64,000 nucleotides of DNA from Limnoperna fortunei (lineage: Eukaryota; Mollusca; Bivalvia; Mytilida; Modiolidae): positions 21,477,714-21,541,713 of the forward strand of contig OX104122.1 in the NCBI GenBank assembly GCA_944474755.1, written 5' to 3'. The position numbers were made by a program, and so were the translations under genes. The notes under the pieces were generated by a model. It worked only from the letters and a program-made list of their open reading frames with translations. It did not search any database and had not been told where the DNA came from. Below, piece after piece: positions 1 through 13,600 of the stretch (within the stretch, counting starts at the first letter, position 1; every line of letters starts with the position of its first letter).

Positions 1-2560
1 GCTAGTAAGTTTTGTTTTGATTGGTTAACCGGTTTCAGAGAAGAAGCCCTTTTTAACCTTTTTCCCATAGGGTCCAATGTTAAACTAAGTCCTGCGGTGG
101 CGGCCATTTTGAATATCAGATTGGGATAAAAAACATTAACTTTATAGAGGACCATCCAAACAATATTAAAAGTAAGTTTTGTTTCCATTGGTTGGCCGGT
201 TTCAGAAAAGAAGCCTTTCAAACTTTTTCCCATAGGGTCCTATGTTAAATTAAGTCCTGCGGTGGCAGCCATTTTGAATTTCCAATTGCCATAAAAAACA
301 CAAACTTTATAGAGGACCATCCAAACAATATTGCTAGTAAGTTTTTGTTTCCATTGATTAACCGGTTTCAGAGAAGAAGCCTTTTAAAACTTTTTCCCAT
401 AGGGTTCTATGTTAAACTAAGTCCTGCAGTGGCGGCCATTTTGAATTTCCAATTGCCATAAAAAACATAAACTTTATAGAGGACCATCCAAACAATATTG
501 CTAGTAAGTTTTTGTTTCCATTGATTAACCGGTTTCAGAGAAGAAGCCTTTAAAAACTTTTTCCCATAGGGTCCTATGTTAAACTAAGTCCTGCGGTAGC
601 GGCCATTTTGAATTTCCAGTTGGCATAAAAATCATAAACTTTATAAAGGACCATCCAAACAATATTGCTAGTAAGTTTTGTTTTGATTGGTTAACCGGTT
701 TCAGAGAAGAAGCCCTTTTTAACCTTTTTCCCATAGGGTCCAATGTTAAACTAAGTCCTGCGGTGGCGGCCATTTTGAATATCAGATTGGGATAAAAAAC
801 ATTAACTTTATAGAGGACCATCCAAACAATATTAAAAGTAAGTTTTGTTTCCATTGGTTGGCCGGTTTCAGAAAAGAAGCCTTTCAAACTTTTTCCCATA
901 GGGTCCTATGTTAAATTAAGTCCTGCGGTGGCGGCCATTTTAAATATCAGATTGGGATAAAAAACATTAACTTTATAGAGGACCATCCAAACAATATTGC
1001 TAGTAAGTTTTGTTTCCATTGGTTGGCCGGTTTCAGAAAAGAAGCCTTTCAAACTTTTTCCCATAGGGTCCTATGTTAAACTAAGTCCTGCGGTAGCGGC
1101 CATTTTGAATTTCCAATTGCCATAAAAAACATAAACTTTATAGAGGACCATCCAAACAATATTGCTAGTAAGTTTTTGTTTCCATTGATTAACCGGTTTC
1201 AGAGAAGAAGCCTTTAAAAACTTTTTCCCATAGGGTCCTATGTTAAACTAAGTCCTGTGGTAGCGGCCATTTTGAATTTCCAGTTGGCATAAAAATCATA
1301 AACTTTATAAAGGACCATCCAAACAATATTGCTAGTAAGTTTTGTTTTGATTGGTTAACCGGTTTCAGAGAAGAAGCCCTTTTTAACCTTTTTCCCATAG
1401 GGTCCAATGTTAAACTAAGTCCTGCGGTGGCGGCCATTTTGAATATCAGATTGGGATAAAAAACATTAACTTTATAGAGGACCATCCAAACAATATTAAA
1501 AGTAAGTTTTGTTTCCATTGGTTGGCCGGTTTCAGAAAAGAAGCCTTTCAAACTTTTTCCCATAGGGTCCTATGTTAAATTAAGTCCTGCGGTGGCGGCC
1601 ATTTTGAATTTCCAGTTGGCATAAAAATCATAAACTTTATAAAGGACCATCCAAACAATATTGCTAGTAAGTTTTTGTTTCCATTGATTAACCGGTTTCA
1701 GAGAAGAAGCCTTTTAAAACTTTTTCCCATAGGGTTCTATGTTAAACTAAGTCCTGCAGTGGCGGCCATTTTGAATTTCCAATTGCCATAAAAAACATAA
1801 ACTTTATAGAGGACCATCCAAACAATATTGCTAGTAAGTTTTTGTTTCCATTGATTAACCGGTTTCAGAGAAGAAGCCTTTAAAAACTTTTTCCCATAGG
1901 GTCCTATGTTAAACTAAGTCCTGCGGTAGCGGCCATTTTGAATTTCCAGTTGGCATAAAAATCATAAACTTTATAAAGGACCATCCAAACAATATTGCTA
2001 GTAAGTTTTGTTTTGATTGGTTAACCGGTTTCAGAGAAGAAGCCCTTTTTAACCTTTTTCCCATAGGGTCCAATGTTAAACTAAGTCCTGCGGTGGCGGC
2101 CATTTTGAATATCAGATTGGGATAAAAAACATTAACTTTATAGAGGACCATCCAAACAATATTAAAAGTAAGTTTTGTTTCCATTGGTTGGCCGGTTTCA
2201 GAAAAGAAGCCTTTCAAACTTTTTCCCATAGGGTCCTATGTTAAATTAAGTCCTGCGGTGGCAGCCATTTTGAATTTCCAATTGCCATAAAAAACACAAA
2301 CTTTATAGAGGACCATCCAAACAATATTGCTAGTAAGTTTTTGTTTCCATTGATTAACCGGTTTCAGAGAAGAAGCCTTTTAAAACTTTTTCCCATAGGG
2401 TTCTATGTTAAACTAAGTCCTGCAGTGGCGGCCATTTTGAATTTCCAATTCCCATCTTAAACATAAACTTTATAGAGGACCATCTAAACAATATTGCTAG
2501 TAAGTTTTGTTTTGATTGGTTAAACGGTTTCAGAGAAGAAGCGCTTTTTAACTTTTTTCC
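1..2560 (+). repeat. About 166-bp satellite array with a four-monomer higher-order repeat
   Basis: Monomers share blocks such as ggaccatccaaacaatattg, ggtttcagagaagaagcc and tttttcccatagggtcc. The monomer beginning gctagtaagttttgttttga recurs at 1, 667, 1331 and 1997, so the larger period is 664-666 bp, i.e. four monomers. Copies within the higher-order unit are nearly identical, while monomers differ from each other. The array is cut by the window start. The same monomer family occurs near 41240 and 61200. Confidence 0.92.
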
Positions 2561-2750
2561 CATAGGGTCCTATGTTAAACTAAGTCTTGAGGTGGCGGCC
2601 ATATTGGTTTACCAATCAAAATAAAAAACACAAACTTTGTAAAGGTCCATCCAATGAACATTATGGCCAAGTTTGGTTTCAATTGGCCATGTGGTTTCAG
2701 AGAAGAAGATTAAAATGTAAAAAGTTTACAGACGCCGACGACGACGCCGC

Positions 2751-2782
<32 letters not shown>

Positions 2783-2848
2783 CCGACGGACGCAAAGTGA
2801 TAACAATAGCTCACATGACCCTTTGGGTCAGGTGAGCTAAAAAGCAAT
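2561..2848 (+). mobile_element. 3' end of pearl/HINE-like element: microsatellite and terminal hairpin
   Basis: A last diverged monomer is followed by a GAC/GCC microsatellite (2731-2792), a conserved stretch with aaagtgataacaatagc, and a perfect-looking hairpin (agctcacatgacc / gggtcaggtgagct, 2808-2838) ending in CTAA. Helitron-type elements end in a hairpin and CTRR. The array at 1-2560 is taken as the tandem core of the same element. Confidence 0.7.
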
Positions 2849-4617
2849 CTTTGAAGATGACCTCACATTTATAATTTGTTCCATGTTATAAACATTTGGA
2901 CTTTCAGAGGGGAAATTTTTTTTTTTTTAATTTTATCAAATCAGAAAAAAAGACGGCTAAGGCAAACAGATTTTTTGTACAATCAAGATTAATATTTTGT
3001 ATAGGGCATCACATTAGGACATTTTTACCAAGTTAAAACACATAATGTATATGCTGGTGAGAATAAAAATAAAATATTTCAAAACAAGAAGTGTTGAAAG
3101 CCCTAAAGCTGTCACAAAAAGAAGAAAATACATATAAATACAACATATTTCAGTATTGTTGTCTATATTTATCGTTTGATAAAAACCCCAGGAAATTGAT
3201 AAAAGAACCTTTTTTACATTACAAATTAAATAACTGCGGATCTTATACTGGTACTTTGTTTATCCACACCCCATTTTCATGTGGAAATAACTTAAATGTG
3301 AATGTCAAAATTAAAAACTTGGACATGATCAGAATATGAGATATTATTAAATCCTATCAAAAATGAAATAAATGAAGTACTTTCTAGAATGTGCAAACAA
3401 ATACAACAACTGAGAGCACTGCAAGCTTTATAACAACTTGTGGAATGGTTTGTCTTTGTTTTCTTTGAAGTCATATGTACATTAATTTAGATGATGCAAG
3501 GGGTGGAGCATGTATGACATCACAACTGTTCAATAACTATTGCTCCAGTCCTTGCATCGTTGAAACATTTTATTGTGTGATAAGTACAAACTTTTAGGAG
3601 GATATTAACTTCAATCTTATTTCCTAGCCTCAAAACGAATCTCTGCAACAATTTTACGTAAAGCAATTTCTGCCTCAATGGATTGAATTTTTTCAATACA
3701 TTCACATTCTTATGTGATGACAAAATGCTCAGATCAGCCTGTAAGTTCCTCGTCCATAACATGTTACACATACCTAGACGAATTAACAGTATATGAATTG
3801 GGTTCCACTTCGCTAGAACTTGATTCACTGTCTGACATTGTAAAATCCAAGTTGAAATCTCCGGTTGGTGAAAGATATTGTTGACAATTTGACTTATAGA
3901 CAATTCTCCCGTTTCGGTAAAAACATAATGTTCATTTTCCATGTCTTTCGGCTATTTGTGACAACCGTAATATCGTCCAAACATAAACTATCATGATCTG
4001 GCGGCCATACATTACTTGAAAAATCATAAGATTGCTCCCACTGATGAACATGATGAAAAAGTTCCATTTCTTCTTCTTCTGTTATGTCCTTGAAATCTGA
4101 CATCGATACAGTCTTTACAATTTTGCGCATTGAAACTTATAAAACATGTGGTAATAAATTCGACGTAGAAAAATTTCATTGGACCATTCCACAAATCATT
4201 TACAATACTTGTCATTTACTGCATCTTATTGACAACGAAGGGGCGGTATCTCGTCCTCGATATACGTCCCTTCCCTGTAAATCAGATACAGTAAATGACT
4301 CGTATGGTAAATATAACTTAAATGTATATGGCACATTTGTAGTCTGCAAAGTATGAGAAAGCTTCTAATGTTTCAATATGGGAAAAGCTCCTATTACAGT
4401 GAATTTGACTCGAACAGCTTGAAGGGTTCAAACTGTCGTAAATGCAAATACTGTACACATAAAGCAAGTAACATAAATATAGATATAACAATTCCTGTTC
4501 TTACTTAACATGGCTTGTTTATTCTTCTTATTCTATAACCTTTACAACCTTCCTGGAACATTGAAACTTGATATTATTTTACCTTATCTGTCCAAAGCAA
4601 TTCTCACTTCTATTTAC
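2849..4617. other. Interval downstream of the last exon, mostly unique AT-rich DNA
   Basis: No further exon with the required phase 1 acceptor and Cys-rich coding content was found. A poly-T run lies near 2918. The only coding-like stretch is at 3520-4130 on the minus strand. Confidence 0.5.
3520..4130 (-). pseudogene. Unrecognised coding-like fragment with a frameshift
   Basis: Two overlapping minus-strand frames, 4130-3894 (MSDFKDITEEEEMELFHHVH and on) and 3942-3520 (ENEHYVFTETGELSISQIVN and on), read as one broken protein changing frame near 3930. The composition looks protein-like, with clustered acidic residues and few low-complexity runs. I cannot assign a family. It may be a degraded retrocopy or transposon piece. 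Confidence 0.25.
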
Positions 4618-4663
4618 CTTCAACAAATGGTGTAACATCACAACTTTGGTCATTAAATATACC
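4618..4663 (-). CDS. Exon 23: short SAP-position exon of module 3
   Basis: A 46-bp candidate, phase 0 to 1, acceptor ctgtttatctgttgtag, donor gtaaat. It encodes [15 protein letters not shown], matching only the pre-SAP start (xLxxxxPC) of exons 14 and 19. The SAP part is absent or in an exon I did not find. This is the last exon I can place. Confidence 0.4.
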
Positions 4664-7600
4664 CTACAACAGATAAACAGAAGATAAAATGCTGTGTAAT
4701 ATCATTACAAAAACAAACTAGATATCAGTGAGATGGTACCCATCACTGTGGGCCCGCCGACCTTGAGGTCAAGGTCAAAGGTCATCAACCATGGTATCAT
4801 GGGTGAAAGTGAAAATCCTGAAAATTTTGGCCGGGGGTTTTGGGGGCTGCCTAGGCTCCCAAATGGGTCCAGGACGAAGTCCTCGTCGGGGTTCAGGGGG
4901 CAAAGCCCCCATAAAAATATGGTATTTGAGGATTTTGGAGTACGTCAGGATCGTCAGCGTTTTTTTATGCCTTTATCGGCGGCCTTAGCTCCAGGACCAT
5001 CGTTTTCATTAAGAAACTGCATGCCCCCCCCCCCCCCCCCAAACACCTTTAAAATTTTCTGAACGGATTTGCATGAATCACAAAAACAGCACAAGAGCAA
5101 CCCAAAAAACCGGAAATCCGGAAAACTTTCACCCATGTCAGGCATGCGACACATCGCCTTGATATTATCTACCCACTTTCCAAATATCAAAAGCGTACCT
5201 CGAAAGATAAAAAAGTTACAGTCCAGACACGATTAGTTTCGGACGGACGGACAGACAGACTGCTTACTATAGGGCGGGCCTTAATGATATTGTAGTCCCC
5301 TTCTTGTATCATCCTCTCCCAGTGACCACCCGCTTTATCTTACCAAAAATCCTCATGCGTAAAGTCTTAATTTCTAACATTTAATAACCTCTCATGAATG
5401 ACCATCCCAAATAGCAGCCATGGACCAAATATTTTTGACAAAACAATGCAAAATTTCCACACAAATTACCTTTTTCACTGACCTAATGTTTATTTAGGAT
5501 TTGTATTTCTGGTCATAAACCAGTTTGTAACCAGCTCAATAAATGCTAATAAATGTGTTGATTTAGGTAAGAAAAGTTTTTACACAGGAATGACAAAGAC
5601 TTTAATAAGGGGAAAAGCCAGTATGATATAAAGGGATAAGTTGATATCGGCATGATATAAATCAAGTTTATTATACAGAATTGTTTGTTTGAATAGTCTT
5701 AACGACACTTTCAACAATTTTTCATAGTCTATTTTTTATTGGGGGAGAAAACTGGAGTACCTGAAGAAAACCCCCCACCTGTTGTAGGAAAACGGGTAAT
5801 CCTTGTAAATTAAGATTGGAGTCGAGAACACACTGCCAGTAGAGAGACTCGAACCCACAGCCTCAGTGTTGACAGACCACATGGTTAATAATAGCAGGCT
5901 TACACAGCCCCATTATAAAGAATTATTCAACCAGGGTAAAATGATACCAACATAAATCCAAAAGCTGTCAAAGATCGACAATGTCCATAATCTGCAAAAC
6001 TGGAAATAGAGAAAAATCCTAATAAAAACTGGGAAGATGAGCTTTTGCAAACTAAATGGAATTTTAATGAACTAAAAAGTGGAACCTGGGCAGATAATGA
6101 AAATAATAAAAACAGTGATGAAACAGCAAAAGAAAAAAAATCAATATTAATGAAGACTTGGAACTATTTGGCACTTTTTTTAAATTTAAACAGAAAATAA
6201 CATGAATTATCTTTCAAATTTTTATTCATATTGTTTAATAAAATTAAAATATCTGTGATTCTTGATCATAGCTGTCTTAACTGTACCCCCTCAAGAAAGA
6301 TAACCATGATTATAAGATCACTTTCACCTGGTGGACTTATAAGGTGGGGACTACAGTATAAGGGTGATTTGACAATAGCATATTACATCTCAAGTAAGAA
6401 AAATGTGATTAAAAAAACAAAAGTATGTTTTCTTTAATGATATTTACAACTGTATATAATGGCTGAATACTTACATCAATTCCAAGCTTTTTCAACACAA
6501 TCCTGAATGCCTCTGATGTCAGCTTTCCACCAATAACATTCAACATGTTTGTGAATGAGTTTCCACCTAAAACAAATTATTAGATTTTGAGCAACCAGCA
6601 CATTGATTGATTGTTTGTTTGCTCAACATTCAGCGAGCACGTTTTAAGATATATTTAGGACAAGAACAAGTAAAAACAAAATAATAATAATTGAAAGGGG
6701 AAAAGCGATAAAGCAAACAATTTGACTGCCACAAGAAAAGTATGGAATATTGGGTAGGAACAAAGTGTCTACAAAATGGGTCTTAATTGCTATCCACTAT
6801 AATCTGTGGTCATGCTTGTTGTATAGTAACTAACTGACAGTCCCAACAAGAGGGCCTCACCACCTAGGGATATGCTAAACAGCTCTACAGGTCAAGTCCC
6901 AAGAACCCTGCCCAGTACCAAGTTTTATGGTGAATTTATCTCTATTCATCGAGTTACATAGTATTATGTAACAAGTGTGGATAGTATTGCTCCGGCAAAT
7001 AAAATTTTCACGTACACGGACATAAGTTCGAAAATGATCATCGGACTGGAATGATATTCAAACTTTATCTTTAATTCGTGATAGTTGAGTCGCATATTAA
7101 ATATCAGCAAAATATCTGCAAGCAGGAAAAATGTTTTTTTTTTTTTTCAAAGAAATTTTCTATGTCATAATAAAAATCATTGGAAAGAAACAATATTTAA
7201 ACTTTACCTGTAACTCATCATGCTTGACTCAAATACCAATTTTTTTTTTACAAATTTGTAACTTTAATGGAACTAATAACTAAAGGTTGGCTTAATTGCT
7301 GTTAAAACAAATCAACAACAAATATCTTTTAACACCATGCATTTCACTTTCAATTATATATAACATTACTTCAACACACCTGGCCAGGTAAAATCCTTAC
7401 TGCAAACTGGAATAGGAATTTCTTGATGTTGTATGAATAAGTCATTGTCTTCTAGAATACAAGTTCCTTCTATACAAAGCATAATTCCAAAGTCTAGTAC
7501 AAAGACCTGTTTTACATCGTTTTTATCTACACGTCCACTGAAACAAATAGACACTGAGTTCTGTATAACTTCTGTTTTTAGCCATTGTCCAAGAGGGAAA

Positions 7601-10600
7601 AGAAAAAAGGACTTAAAATTTGGATCCCTGTAAGAATATCTGAAAAAAACTGAAAACGGGGAAAGGAAAAAAAATGCATAAAATTTCAAAGACATTCTAC
7701 AACTAATAACAGAATTTTCTGAATTGAAATTATTTCAGATGTGCATAGATGTTGAATTAAACAATCGCATTTCGCAAGAATAACTGATTTTTAGCATTTT
7801 TAATTGAAATAGGTATTTTGATCCACAAAAAAATTAAAACTCTGGATCAAAAATGACAATGGCATTTGAGAAAAATGTACATTTTCTAACAATAATTTGA
7901 ACCAACCAACTATAGTGCTTACAATGAGTTTTATCTTCATCAAGAATATACACCCCCTGAAACATAAAACATTCCCATTTATGCGTTCGTTTTTCGTTCG
8001 TTCGTATATCGTTTTTCGTTCGTCCATCCATAAGTCCGTCAGTTTGTTCGTTCGCCCGCATGCGCAAAACAAGTAAATAAAAACAGTTCGTTCGTTCATC
8101 TGCATGCGCAGTACAGGTAAATATAAAGGTTCATTCGTTCGTCAGAACGAAATGCTTTCTTTTCTTCATCTATTTTGTACAATATGAAATACTTTCTTCA
8201 TCAATTTTGTTATGTAAATCTACAATATTCAGGTTGTACAAATAAATATGATTTATTTGAACACTCCCAAATTTTATGAAAATAATATAAAAAAAGAAGT
8301 AAACCCATATGAAATTTTTCTATTTTAGTACCTAAAACCTTTTAAAAATTTATGTTTTATCCAAAAGTCTTTGAATATCCCTACATTGTCTTCATTTGAT
8401 ACAAAAACTGAATAATCTTGCATAAAATCTTAACTTGATGTCACAATATTTATTTGGAAATACAGACATTTCATTTTTCCTTGGTTTACAATTGCATGTA
8501 TAATGTCTCAGGACTGATTTAGCATCTCTTAGTTAGGTCAAAGAAGTGAATTATAGTATGTTATGGTTTAATATTGCATCTTATAAGGTCTCAGGAAGGA
8601 TTTTATATATGTAATATGGTTTTTAATTGTATGGCAAAGGTCTCAGGAGGGATTTTATATGTGTAATATGGTTTTTAATTGTATCGCAAACGTCTCAGTA
8701 GGGATTTTATATGTGTAATATGGTTTTTAATTGTATCGCAAAGGTCTCATGAGTGATTTTATATGTGTAATATGGTTTTTAATTGTATTGCTAGGGTCTC
8801 AGGAGTGATTTTGTATGTGAAATATGGTTTTAAATTGTATCGCAAAGGTCTCAGGAGTGATTTTATATATGTAATATAGTTTTTAATTGTATTGCTAGGG
8901 TCTCAGGAGTGAATTAGTATGTGAAATATGTTTTTAAATTGTATCGCAAAGGTCTCAGGAGTGATTTTATATGTGTAATATAGTTTTTAATTGTATTGCT
9001 AGGGTCTCAGGAGTGATTTTGTATGTGAAATATGCTTTTTAATTGTATCGCTAGGGTCTCAGAAGTGATATTGTATGTGAAATATGGTTTTCAGTTGTAT
9101 CACAAAGGTCTCAGGAGGGATTTTATAAGTGTAATATGGTTTTTAATTGTATTGCTAGGATCTCAGGAGTGATTTTGTATGTGAAATATAGGTTTTAAAT
9201 TGTATCACAAAGGTCTCAGGAATGATTTTATATGTGTAATATGGTTTTTAATTGTATTGCTAGATCTCAGGAGTGATTTTGTATGTGTAATATGGTTTTT
9301 AATTGTATTGCTAAGGTCGAAGGAGGAATTTTATATGTGTAATATGGTTTTTAATTGTATTGCTAGGGTCTCAGGAGTGATTTTGTATGTAAAATATGGT
9401 TTTTAATTGTATTGCTAGGGTCTCAGGAGTGATTTTGTATGTAAAATATGGTTTTTAATTGTATTGCTAAGGTCTCAGTAGTGAAATTGTATGTTTTTTT
9501 ATGGTTTTTAACTGCATAGCTAAGGTCTCAGGATTGATTTTATATTTGTATTATGGTTTTTGATTGCATTCCTTATGTATCAGGAGTGATTTTATATGTT
9601 TAATATAGTTTTAAATTGTATCTCGAAGGTCTCCGTAGTTTTTTTTAATGTTAAATATGGTTTGTAATACTATTGCAAAGGTCTTGGAGTGATATTGCAT
9701 ATGTGATTTTAAATGTGTTATTTGAACACCACCTTGATGAACATTTTCCAATTGAGAATTTTTATAATAAATTACCCTCAAATTTATGAAACTATACGGT
9801 TTAACAAATATTTTAACACATAATAAATATACAGTTGAATTAGTACATTTCATTATATGCAATAAAGATTAATTATAAAAAGCTTCCTCGGGAATGTGTA
9901 ATAATTACTGTAATCAAAATAAAATGGACGATGAAGCTTGTTTTTTTTTTTTACACTGTAATAAAAAATATTTATAGGTCCATTATTAAAACATTTAGCC
10001 AAAATCCAGAACGTGAATATTTAATAAAAATACTCAACCCCACAAATTTTCTCGTAGGCTTGATATGTTGTCACATTTTGTGTGTGTGTGTATTACCTGT
10101 TTAAGCTGTCACAAATCATTTAAATGATGATTTAATGGAAAAAAAATATAATTATTTTATTATTTATTCTTTTTCAATTTTTTATTTGTTTACTAGAAAC
10201 CAACTTGATTCTCAAGATTTTATTTAAAATGATCGAATGTTTCTTGATTTTTACAAAGCACGATATAGGCGTGTCCATTCGTTTTCCTGCATACGAACGA
10301 TTGAAGTGTATAGCTTATCTCTGATTGGTTAATTTTTAAATGGTTCGTCTGGACGGTAAGAGCGTTCGTTCGTTCTTCGTCCGCTTGTATATCGTTTTTG
10401 GTTCGTCCGTTTAACGTTCGTACGGGAACGTTTTACGTTTCAGGGGGTGTAATTCATATTTAAATTTTCAGTGACAGCCAGACAGCATGACTTACCAATA
10501 TAAAGCTGTAATGATAAATAGTTAGAAAATGATCACTTACAATCTTAATAAAATAAAAAGATAGTCATAAGAATTTATATATATCCAATTCACACTGTGA

Positions 10601-13600
10601 CGGGGATTACAGGAAATATATGCAAAAACAACACACGTTTAACATTAAATAAACATACAATCGCAATAGTAAGTTGTAATGCACCTCCTCTCACTTCCTC
10701 TTTTTAATTTTATCAATTTAGTGTTTTTTGTTGTTGCTTTTTTTCATTTTGTTACTTACAACACTTGGAAATCATCTGTAACTATTAACCTCTCTTTTTG
10801 TCCTATAATTAAACATTATTATTATATTATTAAAAAAATGGAATCTCAATGCTGCTCACTGTTTATTTAATCCAACCAGAACCAGTAAAATATATTTTCA
10901 AACTATTTTATATCCTGATATTGTATGCACAGTCACATAATAAAACGAATCGTAGAGATGAAGCTGTTAATAGGATCCCTAACCTACACTCTACTTCTAC
11001 TCAGAAAAGGACTCTTGTCAAGTCAGTATAAACTAGAAAAATGGGGCATCTAATGGGACATTAAATGATACACCGCCACCAGATTTGTCATTAAAGTTAT
11101 AAATAAATATATATTTAAAAGTTTGTTATTGCGATCCGCACGCTATGATTATATAATAAAACTAATAAAATAAATTCAGTTTCTGAGCAACAATGCTGTA
11201 AACACCATATATTAAAATCATTTAACATTTGGACTGGAAATAAAATTTTCATCCAGTCATGGAATAAAAAAACTATCATAGTTGGTTATGCAACAGGTAA
11301 TCAAGTTTTACTGAAGATGCATATTTCAATGAGTAACCTATCATCAGAAGCATTTAAATTCAGACAATCAGAACAATACATTTATATATATATTATATAT
11401 GAGAGAGAGAAATGAGTTATCTTCTTTAGACCAGTAAATTTCAGCATAGTAAAATTTAAGTGGCAAAACTATAATTAATATTTTTCGGATCATCCTGAAA
11501 ATTGAACTTGACCTTTATTTTATTGTTCTAAATAGCTGTGCAAAATATCATTCAAATCTGTTGACGCTTTTCCAAGTTATCATCTAGAAACCTTCAGGGG
11601 ACGGACAGACGGCGCAACGGACAGACACTGAACGAAACGGAGGGTATAACATAATACCTCGCCACTTCGTGTAGCGGGGTATAAAAACTGAGTAATGCTC
11701 ACTTATTGATACCCCTGCTTCTCAATTTTCAAAACATCTGGGTATTAAGAAAATTGTGGGAGGAGTTGATTACAAGTACACAAAATAGGAATCATCTTCT
11801 GCAGATTTTCTGAAAAATTATGAACTTCCCAAGTCTTGAAGATTGGATAAAAAATCAATGAACCAGGTCCATAATAGCATAACTTTAAAACATATGCAAT
11901 CTTTCTGTGAAGCTTCAGAGATCCGAGCTGAAAAGTGTAGAAGTTGATTACACAAAATAAGTAATGCATTATGTCAAAGAATTTCAAAGTCCATGTTTTT
12001 CTATGGAAAACCACAAAATTCATTCTGATCAGAAAGTTAAATATATGGTGCACACTGGAACTATGTTACAAGGATTCTAGAAAGTGGTGTAGGTGGAGTA
12101 GCTGGTAAGAGATGGGTAAACCAAAGTGTAACGGACGTATGGAGACTTTTCAAGTGAGGGGTATAAACATGAATTCTACATGTCAGATTTTTTCCAAACA
12201 TTTAATTTGTGTGTAATACAAGTGGATTGTAACTAATGTTGATATTTTGCAATATATAATTACCCCATTTATAATCTATCAAGATGATGGTTTTTTTCCA
12301 TCCTTCAAATCCAAACGTCACAAAAAAAACCACAAAAGTCAATGTCAATGTATGCTTTAAATGCCTTGTAAATCTCCCTTTCTAAAATTGTGACAGAAAA
12401 ATCAACACATGCATCTATACGTTGACAGTCAGATGACACAGAGTAATACAGATGTTTTTTAATGTATTCATTACTGATCTCTGGAAGAACGACGACTTTA
12501 CCATTCAGCATACAACCTGTGAATGATCAATGAAAATTCTAATGAAAGATGTAATAATGCAAGAAAAACTCTTGTACTAAAATGATTTTGGGCTGTTCCA
12601 GCAAAACATACATGGGACCTGGGGACGTCAAAACAAAAAAAATATAAACATGGTTATGGTTCAATGGAAATTGCATCTATGGTAGATTGCTTTACTTATC
12701 AAAATGCTTCTGTGGGTGGGTGTTATATAAAATAGAAGACTTTTGTTAAACTGAGTGTTGAAAGACGTCGAATCAATGAGTTGAAATGGACTTGTTTTAG
12801 CGAATGTTCCAAAAGAATCTAAACTTGCCAGGACCGTGACTCAGGAGAAGAAGTCGCATTATCGTGGTCTCACTTCGCCCTTGATCATCTTCACAAGAGA
12901 AATGAAGTCGTCCTTTCATTTTGTACAATCGACTTATGTTGTCTTTCAAATTTTATTCCCATTTTGGTAAGAAATCTTTGTATTTTTGATACCGTGTCAT
13001 GTTTATCATGTTTACGCGCCCAAGTGTAAGCTGGTACCCATTTGATTTTTATTTGGTACATAAAGCGTAGTTTGAAAATACGACCAGAAAAGAATATATG
13101 AAAATTTACAGAGTGGACACAAATTTTGTGCCGGAGATTGCAAATACGATGCTGATAGTGTTGAAATGAGTATTGCAATGATAGAAACATAATAAAAATT
13201 AGTATTTGGCAGTAACTTAAAAAAACTTTTAAGTTAAACATGTTAAAATACTTTTAATGGTGAATTTTAAATTAACTATATAATATATTCTGTGTTACAA
13301 TGATGTAATTTTCTACATTTACACATTTATAATTCAATAAATTTGTGTACTAATGACAAAGAAAGATTTATTTTAATGAACAGTTATCTGACAGTTGATT
13401 TTTTTACTGTTATGTTTCATACATGTATTTATGAAAATGTGTGATACAAGTTAAGTATACTGATTACTTAATCAAACTGCTAAAATAAAACTATATAACA
13501 ATAAAACTGCAAATGCCAAGATTTGTTTTTAAAAAAAAAACAAACAAAACAGGACACTTTTGTGACATATAATGCGAGTTCTCCCTGTCAGCCCCCAAAA

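Noticed and set aside
579..2229. Three identical 106-residue minus-strand ORFs
   Set aside because: They are the same 664-666 bp satellite unit read three times. The frame is a by-product of the repeat and has no codon or domain support.
2587..2835. 82-residue ORF with poly-Ala/Asp tract
   Set aside because: It is the translation of the GAC/GCC microsatellite in the 3' end of a pearl-like element.
4733..5062. Pro-rich ORF of 109 residues
   Set aside because: It lies wholly within a family A element and its MITE; the Pro run comes from a poly-C tract.
7951..9690. Possible CRISPR-like array
   Set aside because: The 52-bp units are contiguous diverged tandem copies without unique spacers, in a eukaryotic intron.
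12891..13241. 116-residue minus-strand ORF
   Set aside because: It falls inside the TIR element and its dispersed repeat, with no recognisable domain and no matching splice phase.
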